Part shown: positions 33,554 through 44,580 of the stretch, piece after piece | Layout of the letters: each line of letters starts with the position of its first letter | Numbering within the stretch: position 1 is the first letter of the stretch | Assembly (NCBI GenBank): GCA_951812925.1 | Contig: OX638369.1 | Span: 44,139,061 to 44,203,060, forward strand | Direction of reading: 5' to 3' | Source: Calliopum simillimum | Lineage: Eukaryota > Arthropoda > Insecta > Diptera > Lauxaniidae | DNA: 64,000 bases | The notes under the pieces: generated by a model | Told to the model about the DNA's origin: nothing | The model's input: only the letters and a program-made list of their open reading frames with translations | Databases searched by the model: none | Program-made: the position numbers and the translations under genes

Positions 33554-33944
33554 TGCGTTTCCACCGAAGATTTATGAGGCGATTCACGGCTTTTTCCAGA
33601 TTAATTTATACAGGCTATTACATAAACTTTTCCGGCACAAAAAGTAAATAATAGCCTGTTTCCACCGAAGATTTATAATTTGATTTAGGCGTAACTCGCC
33701 TCATTCTTTATGTATCAGAGGTCAAATATAGCTGGAAGTAGCCGTAAATCGCTTCATTAATCTCCGGTGGAAACGCATTTTGAGGAAAGCCGGTTCCCGT
33801 GGTACTAATGCTACTTTTCCGCCGGAGACTTATGAGGTGATTTATTGCCTGTTTCCACCGGAGATTTATGAAGTGTATTAAACGTCAAATAAATCTGAAA
33901 ACAGCCGTTAATAACTAAATAAAAATCCGGTGGAAACAGATTAT
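33554..33944. mobile_element. Cluster of TTTCCACCGGAGATTTATGA MITEs
   Basis: One copy runs about 33554-33775 with ends TGCGTTTCCACC and GGTGGAAACGCA. Further TTTCCACCG(A/G)AGATTTAT ends occur inside (33657) and next to it (about 33825, 33850), and the cluster closes with CCGGTGGAAACAG near 33938. Nested or abutting insertions of the same family are the simplest reading. Another member lies at 36949-37279. Confidence 0.7.
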
Positions 33945-34608
33945 TGGGTTTTATAGTACCTTGGTTATAACGAAATTGTGTACTTTGATGCTTCTCAATT
34001 TTTTTTCTGTATGAATTCGAACAAATGTTAAAGTTTTTTATTATAAATGAATACGAAACAAATATTTTCCAGTAAATTTTTTTTTGCTCTAAGGTCAATA
34101 GTATTTAATAAAATTGAATTAAGATTTTTTTGTCATAAGTATATTTTTTTTTTTTAAATTCTGCTTCTTTCCATAGAAAAAATAACTTAGTTTGAATAGA
34201 ACTTTTGTGAATTTTTTTTTTTTTTGCCATTGAAACCTGTATCTTATCTCGACTTAAGATGTTTTGTGAAGAAAAAACCATTTTGTTATGTCCATTTGAG
34301 TTGTTTTGTGAAAAGCATTTGTAAAAGTTTTTTGTTCCAAATGCTTGAATTTTTTAACCTATTTGAGATAAAATGTTTTGTCAAATGCAATTCGAAATAA
34401 AACATCGAGATAGGTTGATTTTCGATTCTATATCTATGCAACTAAAAGTCATAGAGATATGGCGATTTCACCAAAAGAAGCGTATTTAAATTTTATGTTT
34501 ATGAATAAAATTCTGGAAAATTGTCTTATTTCGAGTTAGGTTGTTTTGTCAAAAGTTCACAAGGTTGTAAAATGTTTAGTACATGTCAAAGCACTGAATT
34601 CCAGCATA
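33945..34608. other. Intergenic region, no recognised feature
   Basis: AT-rich DNA with repeated TTGTTTTGT(G/C)AAAAG-like phrases (34305, 34375, 34545), possibly an old local repeat. No coding or terminal-repeat signal. Confidence 0.45.
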
Positions 34609-34905
34609 CTGCCATACCTAAATTGGAGCGTCAGGCGTTGCGTTATTTAACGTTACACAAAAGCATTAAGCGCCATACCGAAATAAAGAGCGTTGCATTG
34701 AAGTCATTTGTTTGTCAAATTCATATTGTTGTTTCTTTTTTACTTATCTGCAGTTAACTACACTCCATAACGCTTTGTCAAAATTGGAAATTCGAATAGC
34801 TGAGCGTTGAGTGTTGGCAATTTCGGTATGCGCCATACAAATTGTATGTACATGAGAAATTTTTGATAGTAAAATAACGCTTACGCTCCAATTTAGGTAT
34901 GGCAG
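34609..34905 (+). mobile_element. CTGCCATACC MITE, reference full-length copy
   Basis: 297 bp with ends CTGCCATACCTAAATTGGAG and the complement, flanked by ATA on both sides (3-bp duplication). Used here as the reference for the split copy at 27782-31411 and the nested copy at 31630-31902. The internal block CCATACAAATTGTATGTACA and TTTTTGATAGTAAAATAACG is complete. No coding capacity. Confidence 0.88.
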
Positions 34906-35069
34906 ATAAACTGAAAGCCGGTAAAATTGACCCTATCTCTTATTTTAGCTGTACCTACTGCTTAATTTTGTGAGTGAAGATAAGGTACATGTGTAATTCC
35001 CCAATTTGGATCAAAATGTCCAAAGTGGTAAGCCCACAGTTTCATTTGTCACCACTCATGGTGAACTCA

Positions 35070-35270
35070 GATTGAGCATAGTGGTGGATAATGGTTTTTC
35101 CTTGAGGTGAGTCGGGTTGTTCATTCCGACCGTTCCACTTTGAAGTATAAAGTCAATTCCGTCGTTCTATGGAACGTTGGAATTGACTTTGTACTTCAAA
35201 GTGGAACGACGGAATTGACTTTGTACTTCAAAGTGGAACGGTCGGAATGAACAAAAACCTATGCTCAATC
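35070..35270. repeat. Palindrome with 43-bp tandem arm upstream of BicD
   Basis: GATTGAGCATAG on the left and CTATGCTCAATC on the right enclose inverted arms GTTCATTCCGACCGTTCCAC / GTGGAACGGTCGGAATGAAC. The right arm repeats GGAATTGACTTTGTACTTCA twice in tandem, the left arm once. It lies about 1 kb before the BicD start codon. It may be a small MITE; a host regulatory role is not indicated. Confidence 0.75.
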
Positions 35271-36237
35271 AAAATGGTAAAAGCCTGAATATTGTTCATT
35301 CCTTCACACAAATGCAGATGACAACAAAGTGAAAAGTAGTTGTGACTGGGAAAAAATTGCAAAGAAATTTTTCAACAGTGAAAGAAAAAAACAAAAAACT
35401 GTGCAATTTGTTAAATAGAAAATAAAAAAATTTTTAATGAATGTTTTTGCATAATTTTGATTATTATTTTACTTGAATTGTGTAGTGAAAAAAGAGAAAA
35501 TTTCAGAAAACAAGAAATAAAGAAAAAAAAAAGCTCTGTGATGTCACTCTGCTACGCTTTTTTACCTTAATTTGTTCACTTCCTGTCCGCTGCTGCACCC
35601 TACACCTTTCCTCTTTCATTGAATATTTCTCTGTGGTAATACAAATGCATTTAGTTAAAATGAAGAAAATTTAATTTAATAAATTCGCGACAATTTTTCA
35701 ATTAAGTTTTGCAACATAACGAAAACGAAAAAAAAAAAAAAACGAAAATCCAACGAACAAAAGCACAAAGGAAAAAGTGTTAAGAGAAAAATAGTTTATA
35801 GCGCAAAACGGAAGAAGAAAATAACTGGCAGCAAGAAAAAATCCAACAAGAATTACGAAAATACGTCCAAAGCAGAATTTATTAAAAGAAAAATACAACA
35901 AAAAAAGAAAGTGAAATATAAAAAAATCAAAATATTTTCTCCCTCCAAATTGCAACGAAATTAAAAAAAAAAAACGAAAAAACGAATTAAATTCACATTC
36001 TTACGATTCCATCCAAAATTGGTTCCCTCCGTTCCGTTTAACGTCAGCGCAGCACTGAATTTTGGCCAAAGTCAGCCACAGTTGTTTAGTGCCTCTGCCG
36101 TCCACACTATTGCAGCTTCAAAACGGCGCTCTCACTATTAATTTTGTTCCCAAAATTAATTTAACTGCCCCACCTAATAAGGTGGATCTTCTTTACTCCT
36201 GACCGACGACCGACTACTGTTGTGATTGGTGCACAAA
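35271..36237 (+). promoter_or_regulatory. BicD upstream region and 5' UTR
   Basis: Contains the likely promoter and 5' UTR of BicD. The last about 240 bp before the ATG are less AT-rich (CGTCAGCGCAGCACTGAATT, CCTCTGCCGTCCACACT). The context before the ATG is CACAAA, close to the insect Kozak pattern. A purine-rich A-tract zone (35700-35960) precedes it. The exact start site and any further non-coding exon cannot be set from sequence alone. Confidence 0.5.
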
Positions 36238-36492
36238 ATGTCAGATTCGGTCACTGCAGCTTCTGGTGGATCCCCTGGTGGGACCGATGTAGCAACTGGC
36301 AAAACAATTGAGCAACTGCGTTTGGAGGTGGAACGCCTGGCTCGTGAGTTGGATCAGGCTACAAGCGAACGTGCTCAGTCAGCGCAATATGGTTTATCAC
36401 TACTCGAAGAAAAATCATCACTGGAACTCAAATGCGAAGAGCTTGAAACATTGTATGACAACACAAAACATGAATTGGATATCACACAGGAG
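36238..36492 (+). CDS. BicD: BicD first coding exon
   Basis: Encodes the first 85 residues of Bicaudal D, the coiled-coil adaptor that links dynein/dynactin to cargo such as Egalitarian-mRNA complexes and Rab6 vesicles. The start is ATG at 36238 (MSDSVTAASGG), in good context. After a variable Gly/Ser/Thr-rich N-terminus comes the conserved start of coiled coil 1: LRLEVERLARELDQA, then SAQYGLSLLEEKSSLELKCE and LETLYDNTKHELDITQE. SAQYG corresponds to the CC1-box (AAxxG) that contacts dynein light intermediate chain; the first Ala is Ser here, as I recall for flies. The exon ends in phase 0 at GAG/GTAAGT. Later exons are not in this window. Confidence 0.95.
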
Positions 36493-36558
36493 GTAAGTTT
36501 TTTTCTTCTCTATATGATAAAATCGAGGAACATTGTAATTTGACTTTGAATATATAAA

Positions 36559-36773
36559 TATATCTCTAGAATTTTATAGAGTACTTTATTTCGTGTACCG
36601 ATTTCGCTCATTTTTAATCCCTCCAGTTAGCTTTGGCGTCAGAGGCTGTGCACCAAATTTCATTGAACTACCTCGCTTAGTTTTCCCAAAAAATGTATTT
36701 CCACACACAGCCAGCCAGCTTGGCAGCCAGCCAGACAGACAGACATAGCCATATCGACTCACATTCTGATATA
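36559..36773 (+). mobile_element. mini-me-like fragment
   Basis: Truncated member of the family at 47749-48828. Shares CACCAAATTTCATTGAA, TTTTCCCAAAAA and the CAGCCAGCC..AGACAGACAGACAT microsatellite followed by ATATCGACTCA. It lacks the GATCAAGAATATATATAC end and the 142-bp repeats. It lies 67 bp after the BicD exon donor. Confidence 0.75.
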
Positions 36774-36948
36774 AATTATGATTTTATTGAGTGAAACAAA
36801 TTTTTTTCCTTCATTAATCTTGAAAACTGAAATAGGGAAATTCATACCTATGTAGTTATAGGGCCTTATCCTGAATAAATATTCTCGACAATTTTTTCTA
36901 AGACATGTTTCCATTGCAGCCTGAAAAAATAATTCTCGAGCTATACCA

Positions 36949-37279
36949 CATTTCCACCGGAGATTTATGAGGTGATTAACGGCTGTTTCGAGATTTAGCT
37001 CTAAATCTCGTCGTAAATCACATGATTTTCCAAACAAAAATTAATTTATTAATCTCAGCATTGCTATCATTTTTGGCTTTTTTCGACCAAGTTGCACCCC
37101 GCAACTTTGACAAAGCGAATGGAAGATAAATATTAAGAAAAAAAGGAAAAACAGCTTTCATATTGCCGCTTATGACATTTACTGTGAAAAATAAATCTTT
37201 TTCAGCCGGTGGCAACTGGTAGGATTTAGCGACGAGATTTATAGATCCAATCACAACTACACAAATCTCTGGTGGAACC
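36949..37279. mobile_element. TTTCCACCGGAGATTTATGA MITE
   Basis: The left end TTTCCACCGGAGATTTATGA and right end AATCTCTGGTGGAA are imperfect inverted repeats, with GATTTAG..AAATCTCGTCG-type mirror blocks inside. About 330 bp, non-coding. Same family as 33554-33944 on the other side of the BicD exon. Confidence 0.75.
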
Positions 37280-37552
37280 TTAGTTTTATAGTCTATGAAA
37301 TTCTGCTTTCATTCCTATAATCAATGGTTTTGAGTAAAATATAAAGATTAATACCTTTCGAGATAGTTGTAAAAAACTAGAACTCGTAACGGTTGAGTAG
37401 ATTTTTTTTATTTAAATATCGTGGCAGGGCTGCCACTTCGTTCCATTTTCATGGCTAATTGATACATTTAAAAAATTGTAATCCATGCATGCATGTTTCT
37501 ATCAACTTTTTCGAGTCTAACTATTGGAATATTTTCGAGTTTTCAATAACCA

Positions 37553-37880
37553 GAAACGCCCAGTGGTCAAAATTCGACCACAAATGTATTAAATAATTTT
37601 GGACACTTAGTTCCTTTTTTTGCTATTTGGTACGAAATAGAAAAGCTCATTTATCATCCCTGGTATAATTCAAGCTTTGTGCTTTTTACAGCTCTGTGTG
37701 ACCGTGTATTTTGTTGTTGTTATAATTGAAAAATTTTTATTTAATTTTACCTGGCTTTAAGTCAAAATATTAACATAATTTTAACTTTGTGCACATCTAC
37801 ACACAAATATCTTTCTAATGGTGTATAATTTAAAGTTGTACTCCATTTCAAACATAGTAAAAAGAGATGGACAAATTTTT
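37553..37880 (+). mobile_element. Solo arm of the foldback family at 54.09-55.49 kb
   Basis: Matches the left arm of 54089-55491 in order: GCCCAGTGGTCAAAATTCGA, CCACAAATGTATTAAATAAT, AGCTCATTTATCATCCCTGG, AGCTCTGTGT and TTGTGCACAT. No opposite arm is visible nearby, so this is a half-copy or an old deletion product. Confidence 0.75.
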
Positions 37881-39400
37881 GTTTTGCGTATTAATATATA
37901 GATTTCTGACTTTGATATACATATTGTAATAGTTTTCGTTGTTATTCGATAGTTTTGAATTTTTTATGTTTTACTTTGTTTTTTATTACGTAACGTTATC
38001 TTTCGATAATTTTGATACGGTTGATGGATTCTTATGATTAACAATACTTTTTTTTGCTCTTTATGGACTTTATTTAATGTTTTTCAAAGATTCAAAGTAC
38101 TTAGTTGCTACATGGGGCATTCTTACATAACCGGATGATATTTGACTTTTCCATCGCTGATATTTTAGAAAGTCGCCTCCTTAAAGAGTGGCAAAAATGG
38201 ACCAGTATGTTTGAGATAATTTTACTCAGAAATTTCATTTATATTTATTTTGAAAAGAATTGTTAAATGAGGGACGGAGAATAAGTCAAAGCAACTTCTA
38301 AAAAACTAAAAAGATAATAAATAGCAAAACCTGCAGTTTAAATTCAAAATACCTCGAGACTCTTGGGTTCAATTCGCCGTAAGACCATAAGAATTTTTAA
38401 ATTTAAATAAAATAAAACTTAAATATTTTAGATTTAGCTGATCAAAGATTCCATTATTATATCATGTTAATTTTTAATAAACTTATGGGCGTTTTCATTT
38501 TTATTTGGCATTTAATTGCATTTATTCTTCGTTTTCTTTTTCTGCATAGAACCGCATCTGCTTTTTCTTATCCCTTGAGAGAAATGAGTATGTCTTTAAT
38601 TAATTTTGTGAAATGATGAATAGAGCTTTGTGAGTGTATAAGATCTTTAATTTTTACAGAGCATTGTTAATTTGTTGTTATTTACTGATACTGATACAAA
38701 TGTAATTCTGCTTTTCTAGCTATAGATGGCTAAGATTTTGCTTTGTTGCAGTATGACGAGTAGAACATGGTAGTTTTCGATTGAATTAACAGCTTGTATA
38801 CGTTTATGGAATAGTATATTATATCACATTTCATACATATATACAATTAACTTACAAGATTCAATTATTTAATTAATTTTGTTTTAAGTATTTGAAAAAA
38901 CCTGTGCAAAATTAAAATAAAGAAAAAAACAGCTGTAAGTTTAAGTCAATTTAATGATTCGAACTTTTTATTTTCGAAATCCACTAATATGATGGAAAAA
39001 ACACGTTTTCAAGCAAAAAAGCTTGATTTTGAAAATAATGTCAACATTTTAACATTTTTTTTTTCTGAATAATGTTCTATTTAGGGCTCTTTAAGATAAA
39101 ATTACTTCTTTTAACCAAATACCATTAACTTAAGAAATAAACGAATTTTTAAAAGATATTTAGGTCTTTTTTGTTGTGTATGAAATTTTTTGGTTTTTTT
39201 TTTTAAAAAAAATAAGTGTAAACTATCCTTTCTTAAATTTGAGGAAAGCTAGGATACTTTCAATGAATTTTTGTTTCAGAAGATTCGACAGGCAGGCTGA
39301 AAACAAGAATTTACTTGACAACACGCTTAGAACAAAAGTGACTATGATGGGAATAGATCGAAAATAAGTTTTGGAAACTATTAGGGTCGTAAATAACATT
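37881..39400. other. BicD intron, no recognised element
   Basis: AT-rich, with no clear inverted or tandem repeat and no recognisable protein on either strand. Confidence 0.5.
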
Positions 39401-39688
39401 AGCTGTGTTAAGAGTGTGCTAGCACGTTTCCTCTAAAACGATTTTGTATGCTATCTTTGTTTTATTTCTTATTTTGATTTGCTTTTCGTTTCCACACCGC
39501 TTCCCTCCGCTTGCCAACAAACTCATTTCGAGAATGTGTGGCCACTATATTATAGTCAGTGTAAAACGTCAACATTCAAAGTTTAAGCGAGAAAATTTAT
39601 GTGTTAAATAAAGCACCTTTGCTGTTGCTTTCCCATACGTTTCTCAGTGCTTATACAGGTACTGAAAACTGTCGTCTAAAACACAGCT
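39401..39688. mobile_element. 288-bp element, AGCTGTG ends, ATT target duplication
   Basis: Ends AGCTGTGTT and AACACAGCT, flanked by ATT on both sides (39398-39400, 39689-39691). Opposite orientation to the copy at 31467-32035. Near its right end, the complement of GTATGGGAAAGCAACA also occurs near the left end of the Pack-type element (about 28017-28032), which links the two families. Confidence 0.78.
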
Positions 39689-39744
39689 ATTAAAACATAA
39701 GTTTTAGGTCCATTTTTTTGAAAAAAATTTACTGCACGAAACGA

Positions 39745-40065
39745 TAGGGAGAGGTTGAAGAAACATTTTGGAAATTGTCAGAAATGTCCCCGACCCCTCT
39801 CAGGGGCCTTGGATCAATTTTTGTAAAAAAAAATTTACTGCACCAATCGATGGTGAAATACCGGAAAAGAATTTTGCGGCATATAAGGGAGTTTTGATGT
39901 TCTCTTTCCTCCTTAGGTCGCGGACACCCTTGAAAGATTCCAAAATTTTTCTTCGGCCTTTTCCTCAGGAGCAGTACAATTTTTTTGAAAAATGGGATCA
40001 AAACTCCTAAGAAGTGTCGGGGACACCCCTGACATTTTTCAAAATTTTTCTTCAACTTCGGGACC
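39745..40065. mobile_element. Candidate MITE, GTCCCCGAC arms
   Basis: Imperfect inverted arms: GGTTGAAGAAACATTTTGGA then GTCAGAAATGTCCCCGAC on the left, and GTCGGGGACACCCCTGAC then TTTTTCTTCAAC on the right. The middle holds CGCGGACACCCTTGAAAG and TTTACTGCACCAATCGATGG, partly repeating the left edge. Family unknown. Confidence 0.6.
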
Positions 40066-41397
40066 AAAACTTCAAAGATATTTTGATTGCATCAAAATCC
40101 AACTATCGGATTCTTAAAAATATCGACAATATTTTTAAGACGTAATCTTATAACAATATATTGATCAGTCAGATATAAACTACAATTTATTTAAGTAAGC
40201 TTCAATCTATCTGACTAAGTGTGCTCTATTAGTATGAAAGGTTTTGCATTCTTCTGATTAAAGCCTATATATGATCACAAACATCAGTTATTTAAATTGT
40301 ACAAGAGATATGACGTATCAAAAATTAAATATGCGATTAATTTATATAGTTTATATTGATCACTTCTTAATTATTCTTAGAAATCTCTTCCAAAAGATTT
40401 GAACATTTATTTAAGGTAAATGAGCTAAATCTTACTTAATTTACAACCTTTTCTAGTGAAATTCATTTTGCTTACAGAAAGTGCAGAGTCTTTTATGAAA
40501 CATAAACCGAATAGGCATATTTCTACATTAACATATGTATAACATTTCTGCTAGGTTCTTTCACCTTTCAAGTTTCCGTATCGCTTTAACTTTCGCTGAA
40601 GTTTCCAATTTTATTTTATTGCTGTCATTTGTTATTCAGTAAACAAAAAAGAGTTAAAATTGGTGTCTTTTTAATTTGTAAATTTACTACAAAAATTCAA
40701 AATAAAAGGTTTTAATTTAATTACAACTTTGGTTGAGAAACTTCTTTTCTGTTGTTGCTGAATGCACCAGTGCCACGCGTGGTGTAGACAGTTAATTATG
40801 GGTTCCATTTATAATGTTTCAGATTTGCTAGCGCTATAGCGCTACGGTACTAGTTAATTATAATTTATTTTTAACTAATATTAATTTTTTTCTTTTGCTT
40901 TTGTTTTGCAGACTTCATTAAAGTTTTTTTATTTTGTTCTGCATAAATTATTTCAATTTAACTCTATATTTTTCCACTCGCGAACATTTTTGCCGATGTT
41001 GCCATATTTAAATGTTGCTGTTCACATTTATAAATGTGTAATTAACTTGCAAATATTTTTTTTTAATAAACATTTTTCATGCACGTTCCAAAACCACATA
41101 TAAATAACCAAGTCATTGTTTTTTCTAATTAAAGTGATGCGCTTTAGTGAAGTCATCCATCGCGGCATTGTTAGTTCCTCTTTAAGCTTTATCTGCATCA
41201 CCTGCATGCTTATTTGTCCCCATAGGTGCTGTCAGTCAGTCAGTCAAGCTCTTCAACATTCAATTTTTTTTTTGCACGGTTATTCCATGTGTGACTATTG
41301 GTAGTTTGTTTTATACGACTGAGAGTATTTTTAATAAAATAATACAATCAAATTGTTATAAATTCGACACACATTAATAACACATTTGTAGTTTTGA
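40066..41397. other. BicD intron, no recognised element
   Basis: AT-rich. The only distinct mark is a 16-bp perfect palindrome TAGCGCTATAGCGCTA at 40829-40844. No coding signal. Confidence 0.5.
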
Positions 41398-41748
41398 TAA
41401 CACAGGCCTTCAAAAAATTTTACCAGAAACCAGACTATACTTTTCCGATGTATTTTTTCAAAGTGGCATGCCTCAGTGAAAAAAAAAAACAGATATTTGA
41501 GCAAACTCAACGGCATTTAAAAGATTTAGGGTCATACTTTAAGATGATGTTTACAGGTTTTGGAGTAGAAGTCAAGAGGCGTAAATATAGGCTGAAACGG
41601 TGTTTTTAGCACTTTTAGGTTAGGATATCTCGGAATCCTGAGCCGGAAAATCTGACCCCGGATTTGGATTCAGCACGTCAAAATACATCGGAAAAGTATA
41701 GTCTGGTTTCTGGTAAAATAACTTTGCCAAATTTTGTAGGCCTGTGTA
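41398..41748. mobile_element. MITE with 38-bp near-perfect subterminal repeats
   Basis: The ends AACACAGGCCT and AGGCCTGTGT are inverted. Further in, ACCAGAAACCAGACTATACT and the adjoining TTTCCGATGTATTTT are matched by the exact complement at about 41683-41720. A related half (ATCTCGAAATCCTGAT..CACCGGATTTGCATTCA) lies at 41985-42055. Non-coding. Confidence 0.78.
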
Positions 41749-43348
41749 ATCAATGTCTCAAAGTCCTCAGAAATCAAAAATTTGAATTTTTTTTTCTCTG
41801 GGTAATGGTGAGTTGAGTTATTAAAGTTTAATTAAATACTGCTTTCAGCTAAAAACTGTCGATGAGTCTCGATTTATCCATGCGGTCTTATAGCATTAAC
41901 GTAATTGATGGAAAAATCCTGGCGGTTATCTCTCTAAAAATTCTTTTTTTTTATCAAAAACAGCAGTTCTTTTCATATTGTACCTACGCTATCTCGAAAT
42001 CCTGATATGGAAAATCATTTTTGACACCGGATTTGCATTCAATTCATGAAATTACCTAAGCAAGTATTGTTAAACTCAAAGAAAATACTAAAACTGCGAA
42101 TTTTGCCAGCTTTGACTGAAGTAACAACATTTGATAATTTTTTCGCTTGGCGGCATATGTCAACATGAAATAACCCATGTAGTTTGTAACTGTCTAATTA
42201 TTATTACAGCTTTCAACATAATTTTTCTGCATTTTTTGCGCTTTATTTTTATGAATTTCTTTTACTTTTAACTCGCACTGCATTGTTTATTAATGCATAA
42301 CATTGCGCGAAGTATTTTGCACTTAAATAAAATGCATTTAGCAATAATACTTCTCAATAGTTTAAATTAAAGAGTCGTGCGCATATTTTAGCTCTGCGCT
42401 ATATGTAGTTAACGCTATTTACTCTACCCACCTACTGCAAACTGATTTTCTTTTGATTCTCAAATTAATGTTTAAGTTAAGTTTAATAATGAATAACTAT
42501 TATTTTAACAAGTAACTAAAACATTTAAATGAAACTGTTACTTAAATTGTTCCATTTCTTTTATTATACATATTTAAAATAAATTGCTAAACTTAACAAT
42601 TAGTTTTCCCGACAAGTTTGTTAATTTAATCTCTAATGAGGTTATTTAACTCGCTTGACTCCCCCTATTGAATAAACTTTAAACGAGGTTTTTTTTTTAT
42701 TTTGCTTCAACTAAATATCTTTCGTACTGGTTGAACAACCGAACGACCTCAATGGTTAGTCATTTTATTTTAACTTTTTCGCATTTTCTATCTATCATTC
42801 CTTCTCTTCTTTATCTATCTAAATTTTTAACTGATTATAAAACTGCCAACAAACCAAATTGTTGCTATATGTACCGCATATACTATACGTAGAACCCAAA
42901 TACGCCAACAATACAGCTACCCGTATAGTGCTAGAGATCTTTGTGCAAGTCTGACGGCGCTATTGGCGTTCTGATACATGCTGCTACTACTGCTGGTTTA
43001 TTGTAGCAAGCGGGAGCAGGTTAAAAAAAAAAACTGAGTAATCACGTGGTTTTATGAAACTTCTAAGTTTAACTTTTATTATTTGTTGTTTTATCATTTG
43101 TACTTTTCCTATACATATATGTACATAAGTTTGTTCAGCTAGCTAGCTACGTATGAATAAGTTTTTGTTTAACCATGCTCTACCACCATCTGTTACAATA
43201 CTACCAAAATAAACGTTTAAAAAATAGTTGATATTTATTCAGTTTGCTAGTAAAACCGCTTTAAAATTTAATTTTTATCAATTATCAATAAACAAAATTG
43301 GTAACTTAAATGTTGCTACAACTATTGCACTAAAGCTGGTGTTTTTAT
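41749..43348. other. BicD intron, mostly unannotated
   Basis: Apart from the 41985-42055 relative of the preceding MITE, no repeat ends or coding signals were found. AT-rich, with a slightly more GC-rich patch near 42940-43020. Confidence 0.5.
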
Positions 43349-44042
43349 GCCTTACACCCAGGGTATATTCACTTTGTCCTTCCGTTCGTAACGCGGAGAA
43401 GGAGGCGTGGCAGATATATAAAAGTATATATATTCTTGATCAGCGTCACCTCTTGAGTCGATATAGCCATGTCTGTCTGGCTGGGTGGCTGTGTAAGCAA
43501 AATAATTCAATGAAATGTGGTGCCTCCGTCGTCAAAGAAAGCTCGTCGGATTGAAAATGAGCAAAATCGGTCAACGGACACGCCTACCGCCCATACAAAA
43601 AAATATATGTATAATGCTACTTTAGGAATATTTTACACGACAATACAACCAAAATACACATAAATACTCCGAATTGTAAGCGCAAGCTCTGAGAAAAGCA
43701 AAAGCTTTAAAACGCTATACTGAAAGAGTTTTTTGAGATAATCGAACTAAATTTTAGTCAAACACTAAGAACTATAAATGCAAACTTTGAACAATAACTG
43801 GGAGAAATCGGTTTAGTGGGCGTGGCACTTCCCATATAAGCAAAAGTTCCAAAATGCTATACTGAAAGAGTGTTTTGAGCTAATTCACCTAAATTTCACT
43901 TAAATACAAAATACTATAAATGCGTGCTCAGAGCTAAAACTAGACGAACTCGTACAAGAGGGCGTGGCACCTCCCATATAATCAAAAGCTTCAAAAATTT
44001 TCAAAATCCTGCAGTGTAGGGTATTTAATGTTTGGCTAGGCC
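43349..44042 (-). mobile_element. mini-me/Helentron-like element, copy 1
   Basis: Reverse-oriented copy. It begins CTTACACCCAGGGTATATTC, carries GAATATATAT-type and GTCTGTCTGGCTGG microsatellite cores around GAGTCGATATAGCC, then two to three 142-bp units with GGGCGTGGCAC and CCCATATAA(G/T)CAAAAG. It ends CTGCAGTGTAGGGTATTTAA, TTTGGCTAGGCC. (GTCY)n plus (TA)n cores beside a conserved block are the hallmark of dipteran mini-me elements, which I recall being grouped with DINE-1/Helentrons. Confidence 0.78.
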
Positions 44043-44069
44043 TTACTAGTTTGTTTTGGTGATTTAGAA

Positions 44070-44580
44070 TAGAACCGGATACTTAGAAAAAAAAACCAAA
44101 ATTTTTCAATAAAAATGAAAAATACGAATATTTTGGAAAAATGTTGTTAGGATTTTCTTTAAAACTCTTCGAATGCTATTCAGAACTCCTCTACGATAAA
44201 ATTTTAATTTTCGGATACTTAAAATATTTCGATTAAATTGAATAGAACGAATATTTTGGAAAAATGTTACCAGGATTTTCTTTAGAACTCTTCGAGAACT
44301 ACCCAGATCTGTCATCAGAACTCTTTTCTTGCAAGACATTTTTTTAAGAAAAATTTTTCATAAAAAACAGAAAAAAAATTTAAAAAAAAAATATAATGAA
44401 CTCCAGAACTGTTCTTGTGAGGCACTGACCAAAAACGGCTCATCTCCGATTTTTGGTCCAATTTCACAGAACTGTTTCGAATTTTGTGAAGCAACTCCAG
44501 AACTACCCAACCGATCCAGAACTCTAAGAAAATTTTTGGTTTTCGGAAATTTTGGAGCCAACTTCACATGAGTCAGAGTC
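44070..44580. mobile_element. Half-copy of the 16.1-19.7 kb foldback family
   Basis: Matches only the right arm. The outer end GGAGCCAACTTCACATGAGT equals the terminus at 19688. CAATTTCACAGAACTGTTTC and a poly-A zone (44365-44392) follow inward, then about two 155-bp monomers with CGGATACTTA and AACTCTTCGA. It is more diverged than the arms of the large element and has no opposite arm. Insertion directly after the mini-me-like element (44042) may be coincidence. Confidence 0.8.

Noticed and set aside
36226..36240. Alternative BicD start 12 bases upstream of the ATG
   Set aside because: The codon there is ATT, not ATG; the first ATG in frame is at 36238.
40829..40844. 16-bp palindrome TAGCGCTATAGCGCTA as a regulatory site
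   Set aside because: A single short palindrome in a 27 kb intron, expected occasionally by chance; nothing around it supports a role.
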